From Dehalococcoidia bacterium (GTDB lineage Bacteria; Chloroflexota; Dehalococcoidia; Lucifugimonadales; Australimonadaceae): a stretch of DNA of 64,000 nucleotides. Shown here one piece after another: positions 42,336 to 51,372 of this stretch. The notes under the pieces were generated by a model. The model was not told the DNA's origin, made no database searches, and saw nothing but the letters and a program-made list of their open reading frames with translations. The position numbers were made by a program, and so were the translations under genes. The stretch spans positions 383,308-447,307 of the forward strand of contig JAJEFD010000013.1 in the NCBI GenBank assembly GCA_022820645.1, given 5' to 3'. The stretch's first letter is position 1, and each line of letters starts with the position of its first letter.

Positions 42336-43346
42336 ATGCGACAACGCCGACGCGCGGAACGCCAGCATTCGGGGCGCTCAGCGTCTCCGCAGATCGCTGG
42401 CCGCCGCCTGAACGAACGCCAGCGCCAGCGCATCCTCTACGTAGCCATCGCAGTTGTGCTCGTGGGGCTCGTCGCGATGCTCGCGGTGGGCTGGTATCTC
42501 AACTCGTATCGCATCCCCCGCAAGGTCGTGGCGGAGATCGATGGCGTGCAGTACCAATTGCGGGAGGCGCTCCCCTACGCGCTTCTGGACGCGGGTGTGA
42601 CCGGCTCGTTCGTGCCGGACCAGGGTCTGAACAACCTGCTCGGCGACGGCATCATCGAGCGCAACATCGGTGAGATAGGCGGCGACATCGATCCGGGCGC
42701 GGTGGATGAGGAGATCGTGAGGCAGTATGAACCGCTCCCAGAGGATGAAGAAGCCGATCCCCCCACGAGCCTGAGCGAAGACGGGAGAGACTCCTTCGAG
42801 CAGTTCCTCGATTTCGTGCGGGTCAGCGAAGACGACTACCGCGTATGGCTCACGGGCCAGCTGCGGCGTCAGTCGGCACTCGAGTATTTCTCTGCCGAAG
42901 CACCCGAGAGCACCGAGCAGATACACGTGGAGTGGATCGTGACGCAGAGCGTGACGGTTGCGCGGGACGCGGTCGCGCGTCTCGAAGAGGGCGAAGAGTT
43001 CGCCGACGTCGCCGGAGAGTTGAACGAGGACTTCCTCTTCTCGGACGCTGAAGGCGTCGTCGGCTGGGTGCCGGAGGGGGTACTGCAGGCCGACGTGAAC
43101 GGCGTGCTGTTCGCGGAAGGCATCGAACAGGACGAAGTGCAGGGACCGCACACGACGGCATTCGGTACTATCGTATTCCGGGTAACCGACGGCCCGTCCG
43201 ATGAACCCCTGACCGGCGTCATGCGGGAGCTGTGGGCGCAGAACGATTTCCAGGAATGGGTAGACGGCAAGAGCATCGGACTGCAGTACTACTTCACTGC
43301 GGACGACGCTCGATGGCTGGTGGAGCAACTAGAGAGTCTCCAATGA
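42336..43346 (+). CDS. Membrane-anchored PrsA/SurA-like peptidyl-prolyl isomerase
   Basis: 336 residues. A basic N-terminus is followed by one transmembrane segment (about 34-54), an N-terminal helical chaperone region, and a parvulin-like domain (about 195-300) with HVEWIVTQSVTVARDAVARLEEGEEF and GVVGWVPEGVL. It probably folds secreted proteins on the outer face of the membrane. It overlaps hom by 4 bp (ATGA). Confidence 0.82.
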   Translation: MRQRRRAERQHSGRSASPQIAGRRLNERQRQRILYVAIAVVLVGLVAMLAVGWYLNSYRIPRKVVAEIDGVQYQLREALPYALLDAGVTGSFVPDQGLNNLLGDGIIERNIGEIGGDIDPGAVDEEIVRQYEPLPEDEEADPPTSLSEDGRDSFEQFLDFVRVSEDDYRVWLTGQLRRQSALEYFSAEAPESTEQIHVEWIVTQSVTVARDAVARLEEGEEFADVAGELNEDFLFSDAEGVVGWVPEGVLQADVNGVLFAEGIEQDEVQGPHTTAFGTIVFRVTDGPSDEPLTGVMRELWAQNDFQEWVDGKSIGLQYYFTADDARWLVEQLESLQ

Positions 43347-44653
43347 GCACGCATGAGGCAGTCGGCGTGGCACTCCTTGGCGCGGGTACCGTCGGGACCG
43401 GTGTGGCGCAGACGCTCTCTGGCAAGGCCGACGAATTGACGCGCTACGCGGGGCGTCCATTGCGGCTTGCCGGCGTGTTGGTACGCGATACCGCGCGGCA
43501 AAGACCCGGATTGCCGCAGGGCGTAAGCCTCACCGATGACCCCGCGATGCTGACCGGCGCCGACAACGTGGATATCGTTGTCGAGGTGATGGGCGGCGAG
43601 CAGCCTGCCCTGGGCTGTATCGAAGCCGCGCTGCGCTCCGGCAAGCACGTCGTGACCGCCAACAAGCAGGTGATGGCCTCGCATGGGCCGGAGCTGCTGG
43701 CGCTCGCCGCGGAGCACGGCGTTACGCTGGCGTTCGAGGCAAGTGTCGGTGGGGGCATCCCTATCATCGGGCCGCTGGTCCGTGATCTCGCAGGGAACCG
43801 CGTCACGGCGGTCAACGCCGTCATCAACGGCACGACGAACTACATGCTCACCCGCATGGCGCAGCAGGGCGCATCGTACGACGACGCACTCGCCGAGGCG
43901 CAGCGCAACGGCTACGCCGAACCAGACCCGTCCGACGACGTCGACGGCAGGGACGCTGCGTACAAGCTCGCCATCCTCAGCACGCTGGCGTTCCGGTGCA
44001 CGGTGCGCGAGCAGGACGTCTACCGCGAAGGCATACGCGAGCTGGACGCGGCGGACTTCGAGTACGCGCATGAGCTGGGCTACGTCATCAAACTGCTGGC
44101 CGCCAGCAGGCTGCAGGACGGCGCCGTCCAGGCGCGGGTACACCCGGCGTTCCTCCACGAACGGCATCCGCTGGCGAAGGTGGACGGCGTGTACAACGCG
44201 GTCGAACTCGAGGGAGACCTGGTCGGCTGGGCGATGTTCCAGGGGCCGGGCGCAGGCGCTGCTCCCACGACCTCTGCCGTTATCGGCGACGTGCTCTCCA
44301 TCGTCAGGGCTTCGACGTCCGGGGGAGCGGTCCTCGCATACCCGGACGTGCGGGAGCGCCTCTCGATGCTGCCGGTGGCGGAGCTGGAAACGAAGTACTA
44401 TCTTCGATTGCGGGCGTACGACAAACCTGGAGTGATGGCCCAGATTACGGGCGTCCTCGGAGAGATGGGCGTCAGCCTCGCCTCGATCATCCAGAAAGAG
44501 GTGCCGGAAGACGCCGGCACGCCCGCTGAGGTCGTCATCATCACCCACAAGGCGCGGGAGTCGGCAGTGCAGGAGGCGGCGCGTAAACTGGAGGCGCTGC
44601 CGGTGGTCTACGGTGAGCCGAAACTCGTACGCATCGAAGACGGCTCCGCGTAG
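43343..44653 (+). CDS. hom: Homoserine dehydrogenase
   Basis: NAD(P)-dependent reduction of aspartate semialdehyde for threonine and methionine. It has 436 residues. Rossmann motif LLGAGTVGTGVAQ, KHVVTANKQVMA, VNAVINGTTNYML, then a C-terminal ACT domain (YLRLRAYDKPGVMAQITGVLGEMGVSL) for feedback by threonine. The ATG overlaps the stop of the isomerase gene; thrC follows 21 bp later. Confidence 0.97.
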   Translation: MSTHEAVGVALLGAGTVGTGVAQTLSGKADELTRYAGRPLRLAGVLVRDTARQRPGLPQGVSLTDDPAMLTGADNVDIVVEVMGGEQPALGCIEAALRSGKHVVTANKQVMASHGPELLALAAEHGVTLAFEASVGGGIPIIGPLVRDLAGNRVTAVNAVINGTTNYMLTRMAQQGASYDDALAEAQRNGYAEPDPSDDVDGRDAAYKLAILSTLAFRCTVREQDVYREGIRELDAADFEYAHELGYVIKLLAASRLQDGAVQARVHPAFLHERHPLAKVDGVYNAVELEGDLVGWAMFQGPGAGAAPTTSAVIGDVLSIVRASTSGGAVLAYPDVRERLSMLPVAELETKYYLRLRAYDKPGVMAQITGVLGEMGVSLASIIQKEVPEDAGTPAEVVIITHKARESAVQEAARKLEALPVVYGEPKLVRIEDGSA

Positions 44654-44674
44654 GTCTCGGAGCACGGAGGAAGC

Positions 44675-45730
44675 GTGAGCGAAGGAGTTTTGAAGCGCTA
44701 TGCGAGCCGCCTGCCGCTGACGGCAGCGACTCCGGCGTTGACCATCGGCGAGGGCAGCACGCCGCTCGTGCGGTCGCACAGCCTGGAACGGGAGTTCGGG
44801 GTCGGCGCGCTCTACTTCAAACTGGAGGGCTGCAATCCCACCGGGTCGTTCAAGGACCGGGGGATGGTCGTCGCCGTGGCGAAGGCGATGGAGGAGGGGA
44901 TGACGCGCCTGCTGTGCGCGTCCACCGGCAACACCAGCGCGTCTGCGTCTGCGTTCGGGGCCGCGTCGGGACTGGAGACGGTCGTCCTCGTGCCGGAGGG
45001 CAGCGTCGCGCCGGGCAAGATGAGCCAGGCGGTCGCCTACGGCGCACGCATCGTGACGATCCAGGGCAACTTCGACGACGCCCTCCGTATCGCGCGCGAG
45101 CTGGCCGCGTACGAGGAGCGTTTCGCGCTGGTCAACTCCGTGAACCCCAACCGCCTGGAAGGGCAGAAGACGGCGGCGTTCGAGATCGTCGACGACCTCG
45201 GCGACGCTCCGGACTACCTGTTCATCCCCGTGGGGAACGCGGGCAACATCACTGCCTACTGGCGGGGGTTCGTGGAGTATCACCAGGCAGGTATGGCGAC
45301 CCGGCGCCCCCGGATGATGGGGATGGAGGCCGCCGGAGCCGCTCCCATCGTTCAGGGCGCACCTGTCCTCAAACCGGAGACGGTCGCCTCTGCGATACGC
45401 ATCGGTAACCCCGCGAACTGGGCGGGGGCCGTCGCTGCACGCGACGAGTCTGGCGGAACGATAGACGCCGTCACCGATAGTGAGATACTCGAGGCCTACG
45501 GGCTGCTCCCGAGCATGGAGGGTATCTTCTGCGAGCCTGCTTCCGCTGCAGGTGTCGCGGGACTCATCAAGCAGGCGCGTGCAGGTGCGGACTTCTCGTC
45601 GGCAACGGTGGTGTGCATCATCACCGGCACGGGGCTGAAGGACACCCCGGTTGCAGAGCAGCTGATGACACGCCCCCCGGAGACGGCGCCGCCTGACGTG
45701 CGCGAGGTCGCACGGGTCATAGCGGGCTGA
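44675..45730 (+). CDS. thrC: Threonine synthase
   Basis: PLP enzyme converting phosphohomoserine to threonine. It has 351 residues of the short class. The PLP lysine lies in [11 protein letters not shown] near 60; [15 protein letters not shown] and [15 protein letters not shown] (phosphate cup) are present. The start is GTG at 44675. Follows hom, the preceding step but one. Confidence 0.96.
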   Translation: MSEGVLKRYASRLPLTAATPALTIGEGSTPLVRSHSLEREFGVGALYFKLEGCNPTGSFKDRGMVVAVAKAMEEGMTRLLCASTGNTSASASAFGAASGLETVVLVPEGSVAPGKMSQAVAYGARIVTIQGNFDDALRIARELAAYEERFALVNSVNPNRLEGQKTAAFEIVDDLGDAPDYLFIPVGNAGNITAYWRGFVEYHQAGMATRRPRMMGMEAAGAAPIVQGAPVLKPETVASAIRIGNPANWAGAVAARDESGGTIDAVTDSEILEAYGLLPSMEGIFCEPASAAGVAGLIKQARAGADFSSATVVCIITGTGLKDTPVAEQLMTRPPETAPPDVREVARVIAG

Positions 45731-45740
45731 GGAGGAGACG

Positions 45741-46310
45741 TTGACGATAGACTCGGCCAGAGTGGAGCATGCCATCCGCGAACTGCTGCTTGCCATAGGC
45801 GAGGACCCGGAACGCGAAGGGCTGCGCGACACTCCGGAGCGCGTCGCCCGGATGTACGAGGAGATATCGGGAGGCATCGATCAGAACGCGAAAGAAGTGC
45901 TCTCCGTGCAGTTCGACGAGTCGCACCAGGAGATGGTGCTGATGCGCGACATGCCGTTCTATTCGCTCTGCGAGCATCACCTGCTGCCCTTCTTCGGCAC
46001 AGCGCACGTTGCCTACATCCCGCATGGGAAGATCGTCGGCATCAGCAAGCTGGCGCGCGCCGTGGACATCTTCGCGAAGCGTCCGCAGGTGCAGGAGCGT
46101 CTCACGTCCCAGATAGCCGACGCCATCATGGAAACGGTTGAACCGTCGGGCGCCGCGGTGGTCATGCGTGCGGAACACCTGTGTATGTCCATGCGCGGCG
46201 TCCGCAAGCCGGGCACGTCCATCGTCACGTCCGCGCTGCGCGGCGTCTTCGTATCGGACCAGGCGACCCGGGCAGAGGCGTTGAGCCTGTTGCAGGAGGG
46301 GCTGCATTGA
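45741..46310 (+). CDS. folE: GTP cyclohydrolase I
   Basis: First step of folate (and possibly queuosine) synthesis. It has 189 residues. [15 protein letters not shown], the zinc and active site [32 protein letters not shown], and the second zinc cysteine in EHLCMSMRG. The TTG start at 45741 is preceded by GGAGGAG at 4 nt. Confidence 0.97.
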   Translation: MTIDSARVEHAIRELLLAIGEDPEREGLRDTPERVARMYEEISGGIDQNAKEVLSVQFDESHQEMVLMRDMPFYSLCEHHLLPFFGTAHVAYIPHGKIVGISKLARAVDIFAKRPQVQERLTSQIADAIMETVEPSGAAVVMRAEHLCMSMRGVRKPGTSIVTSALRGVFVSDQATRAEALSLLQEGLH

Positions 46311-47275
46311 CGTGCGCCGAGGCAACGAGGTCGTTCGCGCCCGTCCGTGCGGTCTGGCGGGAACTGTTGGGCCGTCTGCCCTGGAGCACCATCTTCATGA
46401 CGCCGGAGTGGCAGGAGGCGTGGTGGGACGAGTTCGGCAATGACGACGAACTACGGCTCGTCACCGTCGGCCCGCCTGATGCCCCGTCAGGACTCGCGCC
46501 GCTGCAGTTGAGCGGCGACCTGATCACTTTCGTCGGCGGAACGGACCTGTTCGACTACCACGACTTCATCGCGCCGGACCCAGCGTTCTACTTCGAACTG
46601 TTCGACTGCCTGGAGAGCGAGCCGTGGCGCACGATGGAGCTTTTCTCTGTGCCGGAGTGGTCTCCGACGATCACCCTCCTCCCGCAGGCGGCCCGCGAGC
46701 GCGGCTACACCATCGCAGTCGAGGAGGAGGACGTGGTGCCCGGCGTGACGTTGCCGGAGTCGTGGGACGCCTACCTCGCGGGCTTGCGAAAGAAGGACCG
46801 GCACGAACTGCGGCGCAAGCTGCGGCGGCTGGAGTCCGCTGGTCCGGTGCGTGTACGGCTCGCTGGTGCTGAAACACTCGAACATGACCTGGCGCTCTTC
46901 CAGGAGGTGATGGCGGAGAGCCGTGAGGAGAAACGTGAGTTCCTCAGCCCTGCGCGCGAGGCATTCTTCCAGCGCATGACGGACCGGATGTTCGAGGCAG
47001 GGCATCTACGCCTCTTCTTGCTGGAGGTAGGCGACGACCCTCCCGCGGCAGCCGTCCTTTCGTTCGACTATGCAGGCCGGCGGCTCCTCTACAACAGCGG
47101 CTATCGCCACGGCTACGACCATCTCGCCACGGGACTCATGCTCAAGGCGCTCTGCATCAAAGATGCGATAGAGAACGGCCTCACCTACTTCGATCTGCTC
47201 AGGGGCGCGGAGCACTACAAGTATCACCTCGGCGGGGTGGACGCGCGCATCCATCGCATCGTTGTCACGCGCTGA
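46307..47275 (+). CDS. CelD/BcsL-type GNAT acyltransferase
   Basis: 322 residues of the acetyltransferase-6 (CelD/FemAB-like) type. The N-terminal half has [15 protein letters not shown], and the GNAT core includes [49 protein letters not shown] and a final [17 protein letters not shown]. The TTG at 46307 overlaps the folE stop (TTGA) with AGGAGG 7 nt upstream. It is followed directly by the GT4 gene. Acceptor unknown; envelope glycan or small-molecule acylation are both possible. Confidence 0.85.
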   Translation: MTCAEATRSFAPVRAVWRELLGRLPWSTIFMTPEWQEAWWDEFGNDDELRLVTVGPPDAPSGLAPLQLSGDLITFVGGTDLFDYHDFIAPDPAFYFELFDCLESEPWRTMELFSVPEWSPTITLLPQAARERGYTIAVEEEDVVPGVTLPESWDAYLAGLRKKDRHELRRKLRRLESAGPVRVRLAGAETLEHDLALFQEVMAESREEKREFLSPAREAFFQRMTDRMFEAGHLRLFLLEVGDDPPAAAVLSFDYAGRRLLYNSGYRHGYDHLATGLMLKALCIKDAIENGLTYFDLLRGAEHYKYHLGGVDARIHRIVVTR

Positions 47276-47294
47276 TCGTGCGGAGGTGAGCGGG

Positions 47295-48455
47295 TTGCGC
47301 GTCGCCTACGTCTCCGCTCACGGCTGTCCGCTCGCCGCCCCCGGTGCGGGTTCGGCAGGTGGGATGAGCGTTTTCCTGCGCAGCATGGCGCAGGCGCTCG
47401 CCCGGGCAGGCGTGCAGGTGGACGTCTACGCTGCTTCCCACGGGCCCTGTCCGGCATCTTCCGATTCCGAAACGCTGCGCCTGACGCACGTCGGCATCGA
47501 AGGTGCACCGAACTTCGCGGACGGTCTGCTCGCCGCCGTCGAGGAAGCCGGCACGGACTACGCTCTCGTCCACAGCCACTACTGGACCTCGGCGGAACCG
47601 GGCCTGCGGCTCGCGGAAGAGATCGGCGTCCCGCACGTCTTTACCGGGCACACCATCGCGGCCATCAAGGAGCGGGCGGGCGGCGCACAGGAACCCGACG
47701 CCCGCAAGAGCGCGGAGGACGCGGCCGTTCGCGGTTCCCACGCCGTCGTGACGTTCACGGAAGAAGAGTCTGCGTCGCTCTCCGAACTGTTCGGGCTTGC
47801 GCCGGAACGAACGTACGCCGTGCCGATGGGAGTGGACCTGGGGCTCTTCAGACCGCATGCCAGCATTGAGGCGCGGGCTATGCTGGGTATCGGGCGTGGC
47901 GAACGAGTCCTGCTCTCCGTGGGACGCATCGAGCCGTTCAAAGGGACAGACGTGCTCATGCGTGCGGTCGCGCTCCTGCGTGAGCGCGTTCGGATGCTCG
48001 TCGTTGGCGGCAGGAAGAGCGAACCGGGAGTCGCCTGGCTGCGAGACGTGGCGGGCGCGAATGGCGTGAGCAACTTGCTCGACTGGCGCGCCGCCGTCCC
48101 GCAGCGTGACCTGCCCGCGTACTACGCTGCCGCCGACATATGCGTAGTGCCATCGCTGCACGAGATGTTCGGACTCGTTGCTCTGGAGGCGATGGCCTGC
48201 GGCACACCCGTGGTGGCGTCTGATGCAGGCGGTCTGCGCGAACTCGTGCGCCATAGCGAAACGGGACTCCTCTGCAAACCCGGCGACGCTGCCGCGCTCG
48301 CGGAGGCGCTCGGTGCTCTGCTCGGTGACGCGTTGCTTGCAGAGCGCATGGGCGTGAAAGGCGCGTTCCGGGCGGAACGCTTCACGTGGGACGCATCCGC
48401 CTCACGCCTCGCGGCGGTCTACGAGCAGGTGGCGTCGGCGGGCCCCGGTGAGTGA
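47295..48455 (+). CDS. GT4-family glycosyltransferase (MshA/BshA-like)
   Basis: 386 residues, two Rossmann domains. The N-terminus has RVAYVSAHGCPLAAPGAGSAGGMSVFLR with the acceptor glycine loop. The C-terminal sugar-nucleotide domain has LSVGRIEPFKGTDVLMRAV and PSLHEMFGLVALEAMACGTPVVASDAGGL (EX7E). The TTG at 47295 is chosen for the GGAGGTGA site 5 nt upstream; GTG at 47286 is an alternative. The order of features resembles MshA (mycothiol) and BshA (bacillithiol). The neighbours are a double-GNAT gene and a PIG-L deacetylase. Confidence 0.9.
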   Translation: MRVAYVSAHGCPLAAPGAGSAGGMSVFLRSMAQALARAGVQVDVYAASHGPCPASSDSETLRLTHVGIEGAPNFADGLLAAVEEAGTDYALVHSHYWTSAEPGLRLAEEIGVPHVFTGHTIAAIKERAGGAQEPDARKSAEDAAVRGSHAVVTFTEEESASLSELFGLAPERTYAVPMGVDLGLFRPHASIEARAMLGIGRGERVLLSVGRIEPFKGTDVLMRAVALLRERVRMLVVGGRKSEPGVAWLRDVAGANGVSNLLDWRAAVPQRDLPAYYAAADICVVPSLHEMFGLVALEAMACGTPVVASDAGGLRELVRHSETGLLCKPGDAAALAEALGALLGDALLAERMGVKGAFRAERFTWDASASRLAAVYEQVASAGPGE

Positions 48456-48464
48456 AGGGGCGGC

Positions 48465-49364
48465 TCAGGCCAGCCGCATCTCGTACCAGAACGAGCGCCA
48501 ATCCAGCACGAAGCCGAGGCTCTCGTAGACACGGATGGCGGGTGGATTCTCGCTGTCGACCGTGATCTCGAGGCTTGGGGAACCGAGCTCCAGCAGCACG
48601 TCCATCCCTGCGCTGGTCACCGCACGCCCCAGTCCCTTCCCCTGCCGTCCTGGCAGTACGCCGACCATGCCGACGATGCCAGGTGCGTCTTCGGCCTCGC
48701 GGTGGCACCAGCAGTAGCCGACGAGCGTGTCGTCCTCCTCCAGCAACACGACGGGGTCGGGGCGCAGATCCGGCAGCTCGAAGATGCGGTACGCGATTTC
48801 TTCCGGCGTGTTGGGCGCGTAGCCCCAGCTGCCGGTGAACGCCGTGTTCTGCACGTTCGTAACGGCCGGGGCGTCGGCGGGTTCAGCGCGGCGGAGGGTC
48901 ATGCCCTCCGGCGCGGGGACGTTGGTCCGTTCCGTTCCTTCCCTGCGCAGGTGGAGGTGCGTGCGGATGTGGGTCCAGCCCCGCTCCGCGAACGCCTTCC
49001 GGCGCGCTTCGTCGGACTCCGGTACGTCCACCTGCAGTACATCCAGCCCTGCCTCGCGTCCGCGCTCGTACACCTCCCGCAGCAGTGCGTCGCCAGCACC
49101 GCCGCCCCGGTGCTGATTGCTGCCGTTGATCTCCACCACGCCCCGACCGATGGCAGGCTCGCGGATGAGGCAGGCGAAACCTGCTGGCGTGCCGTCGTCG
49201 TTGAATGCGAGCATGCAGTCGCGATCGGCGTCGATGTTGGGCTGTGCCAGCCAGCGCGCGAGGGCAGCCGCTTCGACGGGCGAAGGCGCGTGCCCGAGCC
49301 GGAGTGCGGCGAACGTCTCCAGGTCGTCGGGTGTATAGGAGCGTATGGTCGGAGGGTTCGGCAT
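48465..49364 (-). CDS. Double GNAT-domain acetyltransferase (MshD-like)
   Basis: 299 residues with two tandem GNAT domains. The N-terminal one (about 5-140) has a degenerate acetyl-CoA loop (NGSNQHRGGGAGDALL). The C-terminal one (about 150-299) has a good one, VGVLPGRQGKGLGRAVTSAG, followed by ITVDSENPPAIRVYESLGF. Two GNAT halves in one chain is the architecture of mycothiol synthase MshD. The start at 49364 is by homology. It is divergent from the PIG-L gene with 58 bp between. Confidence 0.85.
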   Translation of the reverse strand: MPNPPTIRSYTPDDLETFAALRLGHAPSPVEAAALARWLAQPNIDADRDCMLAFNDDGTPAGFACLIREPAIGRGVVEINGSNQHRGGGAGDALLREVYERGREAGLDVLQVDVPESDEARRKAFAERGWTHIRTHLHLRREGTERTNVPAPEGMTLRRAEPADAPAVTNVQNTAFTGSWGYAPNTPEEIAYRIFELPDLRPDPVVLLEEDDTLVGYCWCHREAEDAPGIVGMVGVLPGRQGKGLGRAVTSAGMDVLLELGSPSLEITVDSENPPAIRVYESLGFVLDWRSFWYEMRLA

Positions 49365-49422
49365 GAACGTGGCGGAAAGCGTATCATCTTGCCAGACCCC
49401 CAATCGACCCCCACGGAGACGC

Positions 49423-50142
49423 ATGGAGACTATCGACACTCCCGAACGAGCCATGCTCGTGATACCTCACCCCGACGACGGCGAGTCCGGCCCCGGAGGC
49501 AGCGTTGCGAAGTGGTCTCGCGACGGCAGCCGCATCCTCTATGTCATCTGCACGAATGGAGACAAGGGCACGTCCGACCCTGAGATGACGAGCGAGCGCC
49601 TTGCGGCGATACGTGAGGAGGAGCAGCTCAAGGCGGCAGCGACAGCGGGCGCGGAAGACGTGGTCTTCCTCCGCTACGGCGACGGCGAGTTGGAAGATAC
49701 GCGCGAGTTCCGCGGAAGGCTCGTGGAGCAGATCCGGCGGTGGAAGCCCGACGTGGTGCTGGCGACGGATCCGGTCCGGAATGAAGGGCACGGTCATCGC
49801 GACCACCGCATCTCAGGCCGGGTGGCGATGGACGCCTGCTTCCCCTACGCTCGCGACCGTCTGCACTACCCGGAGCACCTCGTATGGGGACTCGAGCCGT
49901 ACAAGGTAGGCTCCGTGCTCCTCTGGGGTTCCGAGAGACCGGACGTGGTCGTCGACATCGCGGACGTCATCGAGACCAAGATGCAGGCGCTTGCTGCGCA
50001 CGAGAGCCAGCTCTCCTCAGACCCGGTGCGCATCGAGGGGTTCGTGAAGCGCCGCGCCGAGGCTGCCGCCGAACGCGCGGCTGAGCACGGCTACGACCTC
50101 ACCTACGCCGAGCTGTTCCGCCGCATCAACTTCCGGCGCTAA
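49423..50142 (+). CDS. PIG-L/LmbE-family deacetylase (MshB/BshB-like)
   Basis: Zinc N-acetylglucosaminyl deacetylase, 239 residues. Zinc and catalytic motif H16-PDD in IPHPDDGESGPGGSVAKW, and HGHRDHR with ligand H125/H128 region near 123-128. Family members deacetylate GlcNAc-inositol (MshB), GlcNAc-malate (BshB) or other amides. CGGAGA precedes the ATG. Pairing with the GT4 and double-GNAT genes suggests a shared small-glycoside pathway. Confidence 0.9.
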   Translation: METIDTPERAMLVIPHPDDGESGPGGSVAKWSRDGSRILYVICTNGDKGTSDPEMTSERLAAIREEEQLKAAATAGAEDVVFLRYGDGELEDTREFRGRLVEQIRRWKPDVVLATDPVRNEGHGHRDHRISGRVAMDACFPYARDRLHYPEHLVWGLEPYKVGSVLLWGSERPDVVVDIADVIETKMQALAAHESQLSSDPVRIEGFVKRRAEAAAERAAEHGYDLTYAELFRRINFRR

Positions 50143-50175
50143 CGGTACCTGCGTATCTGGTACATTTGTGCCGGC

Positions 50176-50562
50176 ATGGACTGGCACAGTACCTATCGCA
50201 TCGCCCTCAGCCTCATCGCGCTCGTCACGTTCGCGGGCGCAGCCTGGTTCGTGGTTGCGCCGGAGCCCAGCCCCGGTGTCGAGATTACGCGCCCCACGCC
50301 TGCGGCGATCGCTGCGCTGCCGGACGCGTCCGGTGCTGACGCGTCCCCGACCGGCGAGGCGGCGCTTTCAGTGAACCTCAACACGGCCTCGGTACAGGGG
50401 CTGATGGAGCTCCCCGGCATCGGCGAGACACTCGCCGGGCGCATCGTCGCGTACCGCGAGGAGAACGGTCCCTTTATCCGCATCGACCAGATCATGGCAG
50501 TCTCCGGCATCGGTCCCGGCACCTATGAGAAGCTGCGCCGCTATGTCCGTGTGCGTGAATAG
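50176..50562 (+). CDS. comEA: ComEA-like helix-hairpin-helix DNA-binding protein
   Basis: 128 residues: N-terminal transmembrane anchor (about 8-27), a Pro/Ala linker, and a C-terminal double HhH domain (VNLNTASVQGLMELPGIGETLAGRIVAYRE...IMAVSGIGPGTYEKLRRYV). In competence systems ComEA binds incoming DNA outside the membrane. No comEC is adjacent. TACATT (50161-50166) ends 9 nt before the ATG, a leaderless arrangement. Confidence 0.88.
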   Translation: MDWHSTYRIALSLIALVTFAGAAWFVVAPEPSPGVEITRPTPAAIAALPDASGADASPTGEAALSVNLNTASVQGLMELPGIGETLAGRIVAYREENGPFIRIDQIMAVSGIGPGTYEKLRRYVRVRE

Positions 50563-50578
50563 CCGCATCCCTGTCTCG

Positions 50579-50607
50579 TTGACCCTGTATGCACCCGCCC
50601 GTATGCT
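50579..50607 (+). promoter_or_regulatory. Leaderless-type promoter
   Basis: TTGACC (50579-50584), 17-bp spacer, TATGCT (50602-50607), then 9 nt to the ATG at 50617. This is the clearest complete leaderless promoter in the window. Confidence 0.75.
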
Positions 50608-50616
50608 AGCTCCTCG

Positions 50617-51360
50617 ATGGTGGATTTCTCCGCAAACGCCGCCCCTCAGGTACCGCTCATGCAGGGCGAGACCGTTGAGGTCGTATTCGACGCCCAGGGT
50701 GGGCTCGTCGCCGAACCTGCCCCGCGCACCGATGCTCTCGTTGTTACGAATGAACGCGTGGTACGTGACGGTGTTGCCGACGGCGCCCGGGTCGTGAGCA
50801 TGTTCCCGCTCCGCGAACTCGCCGCTATGGAAGTCGCCGACAACGGACGCTCGTTCGAGAAGCTGGGCCAGGGCATCGTGCTGGTCGCTGCCGGCCTGAT
50901 CCTCGGGGGCCTGAGTTGGTTCATTCTCGAGATACAGGTGCTCTCGGTCATCCTGGGCGGGCTGCCCATCCTTGCGGGCATCTACATGCTGACCGGCTGG
51001 GCGTTCCCGGACAACGCGGGGTCCCTGCAACTGTACGCGCCGGGCCATGCCATCGCTTTGCCGTTGCAGTCAGCCGCCGCGCGCGAGTCTGTCTATGCCG
51101 CGATGCAGCGCATCTACGAACTGCGGTGGGGCAGCCAGCCTGAGCCACGGACCGAGGCGCCCACGCAGATGTTCGCACCGCCTCCTGAGCCTGAAGCAGC
51201 GCCCACCGTTGCCGGACCTGAAACCGAACCGGAAGCAGGTGAGCCGGAGGAGATGGAGGACGCGATCGGCAGGCTCGTCGATGAGGCGGACGCGAATCTG
51301 GGGTCTCCACCCCCTGAAGAGCCTCGTTCGAGCTTCTGGGACATCTTCCGCCGCAAGTAG
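50617..51360 (+). CDS. Membrane protein with PH-like N-terminal domain, unknown
   Basis: 247 residues. Residues 10-75 form a beta-rich segment (ETVEVVFDAQGG...LVVTNERVVRDG...VVSMFPLRELAAMEV) with the LVVTNERV pattern of bacterial PH-type domains. Two transmembrane helices follow (about 88-130), then a second beta segment and a long Pro/Glu-rich disordered tail ending FWDIFRRK. Not assigned to a named family. Confidence 0.75.
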   Translation: MVDFSANAAPQVPLMQGETVEVVFDAQGGLVAEPAPRTDALVVTNERVVRDGVADGARVVSMFPLRELAAMEVADNGRSFEKLGQGIVLVAAGLILGGLSWFILEIQVLSVILGGLPILAGIYMLTGWAFPDNAGSLQLYAPGHAIALPLQSAAARESVYAAMQRIYELRWGSQPEPRTEAPTQMFAPPPEPEAAPTVAGPETEPEAGEPEEMEDAIGRLVDEADANLGSPPPEEPRSSFWDIFRRK

Positions 51361-51372
51361 CGCGGCAGGCCC

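Noticed and set aside
43289-45877. Very long open frame (862 codons) antisense to hom and thrC
   Set aside because: GC-rich shadow frame: low-complexity Arg/His/Val-rich translation, no ribosome site, no family motif, and the opposite strand carries complete hom, thrC and upstream genes.
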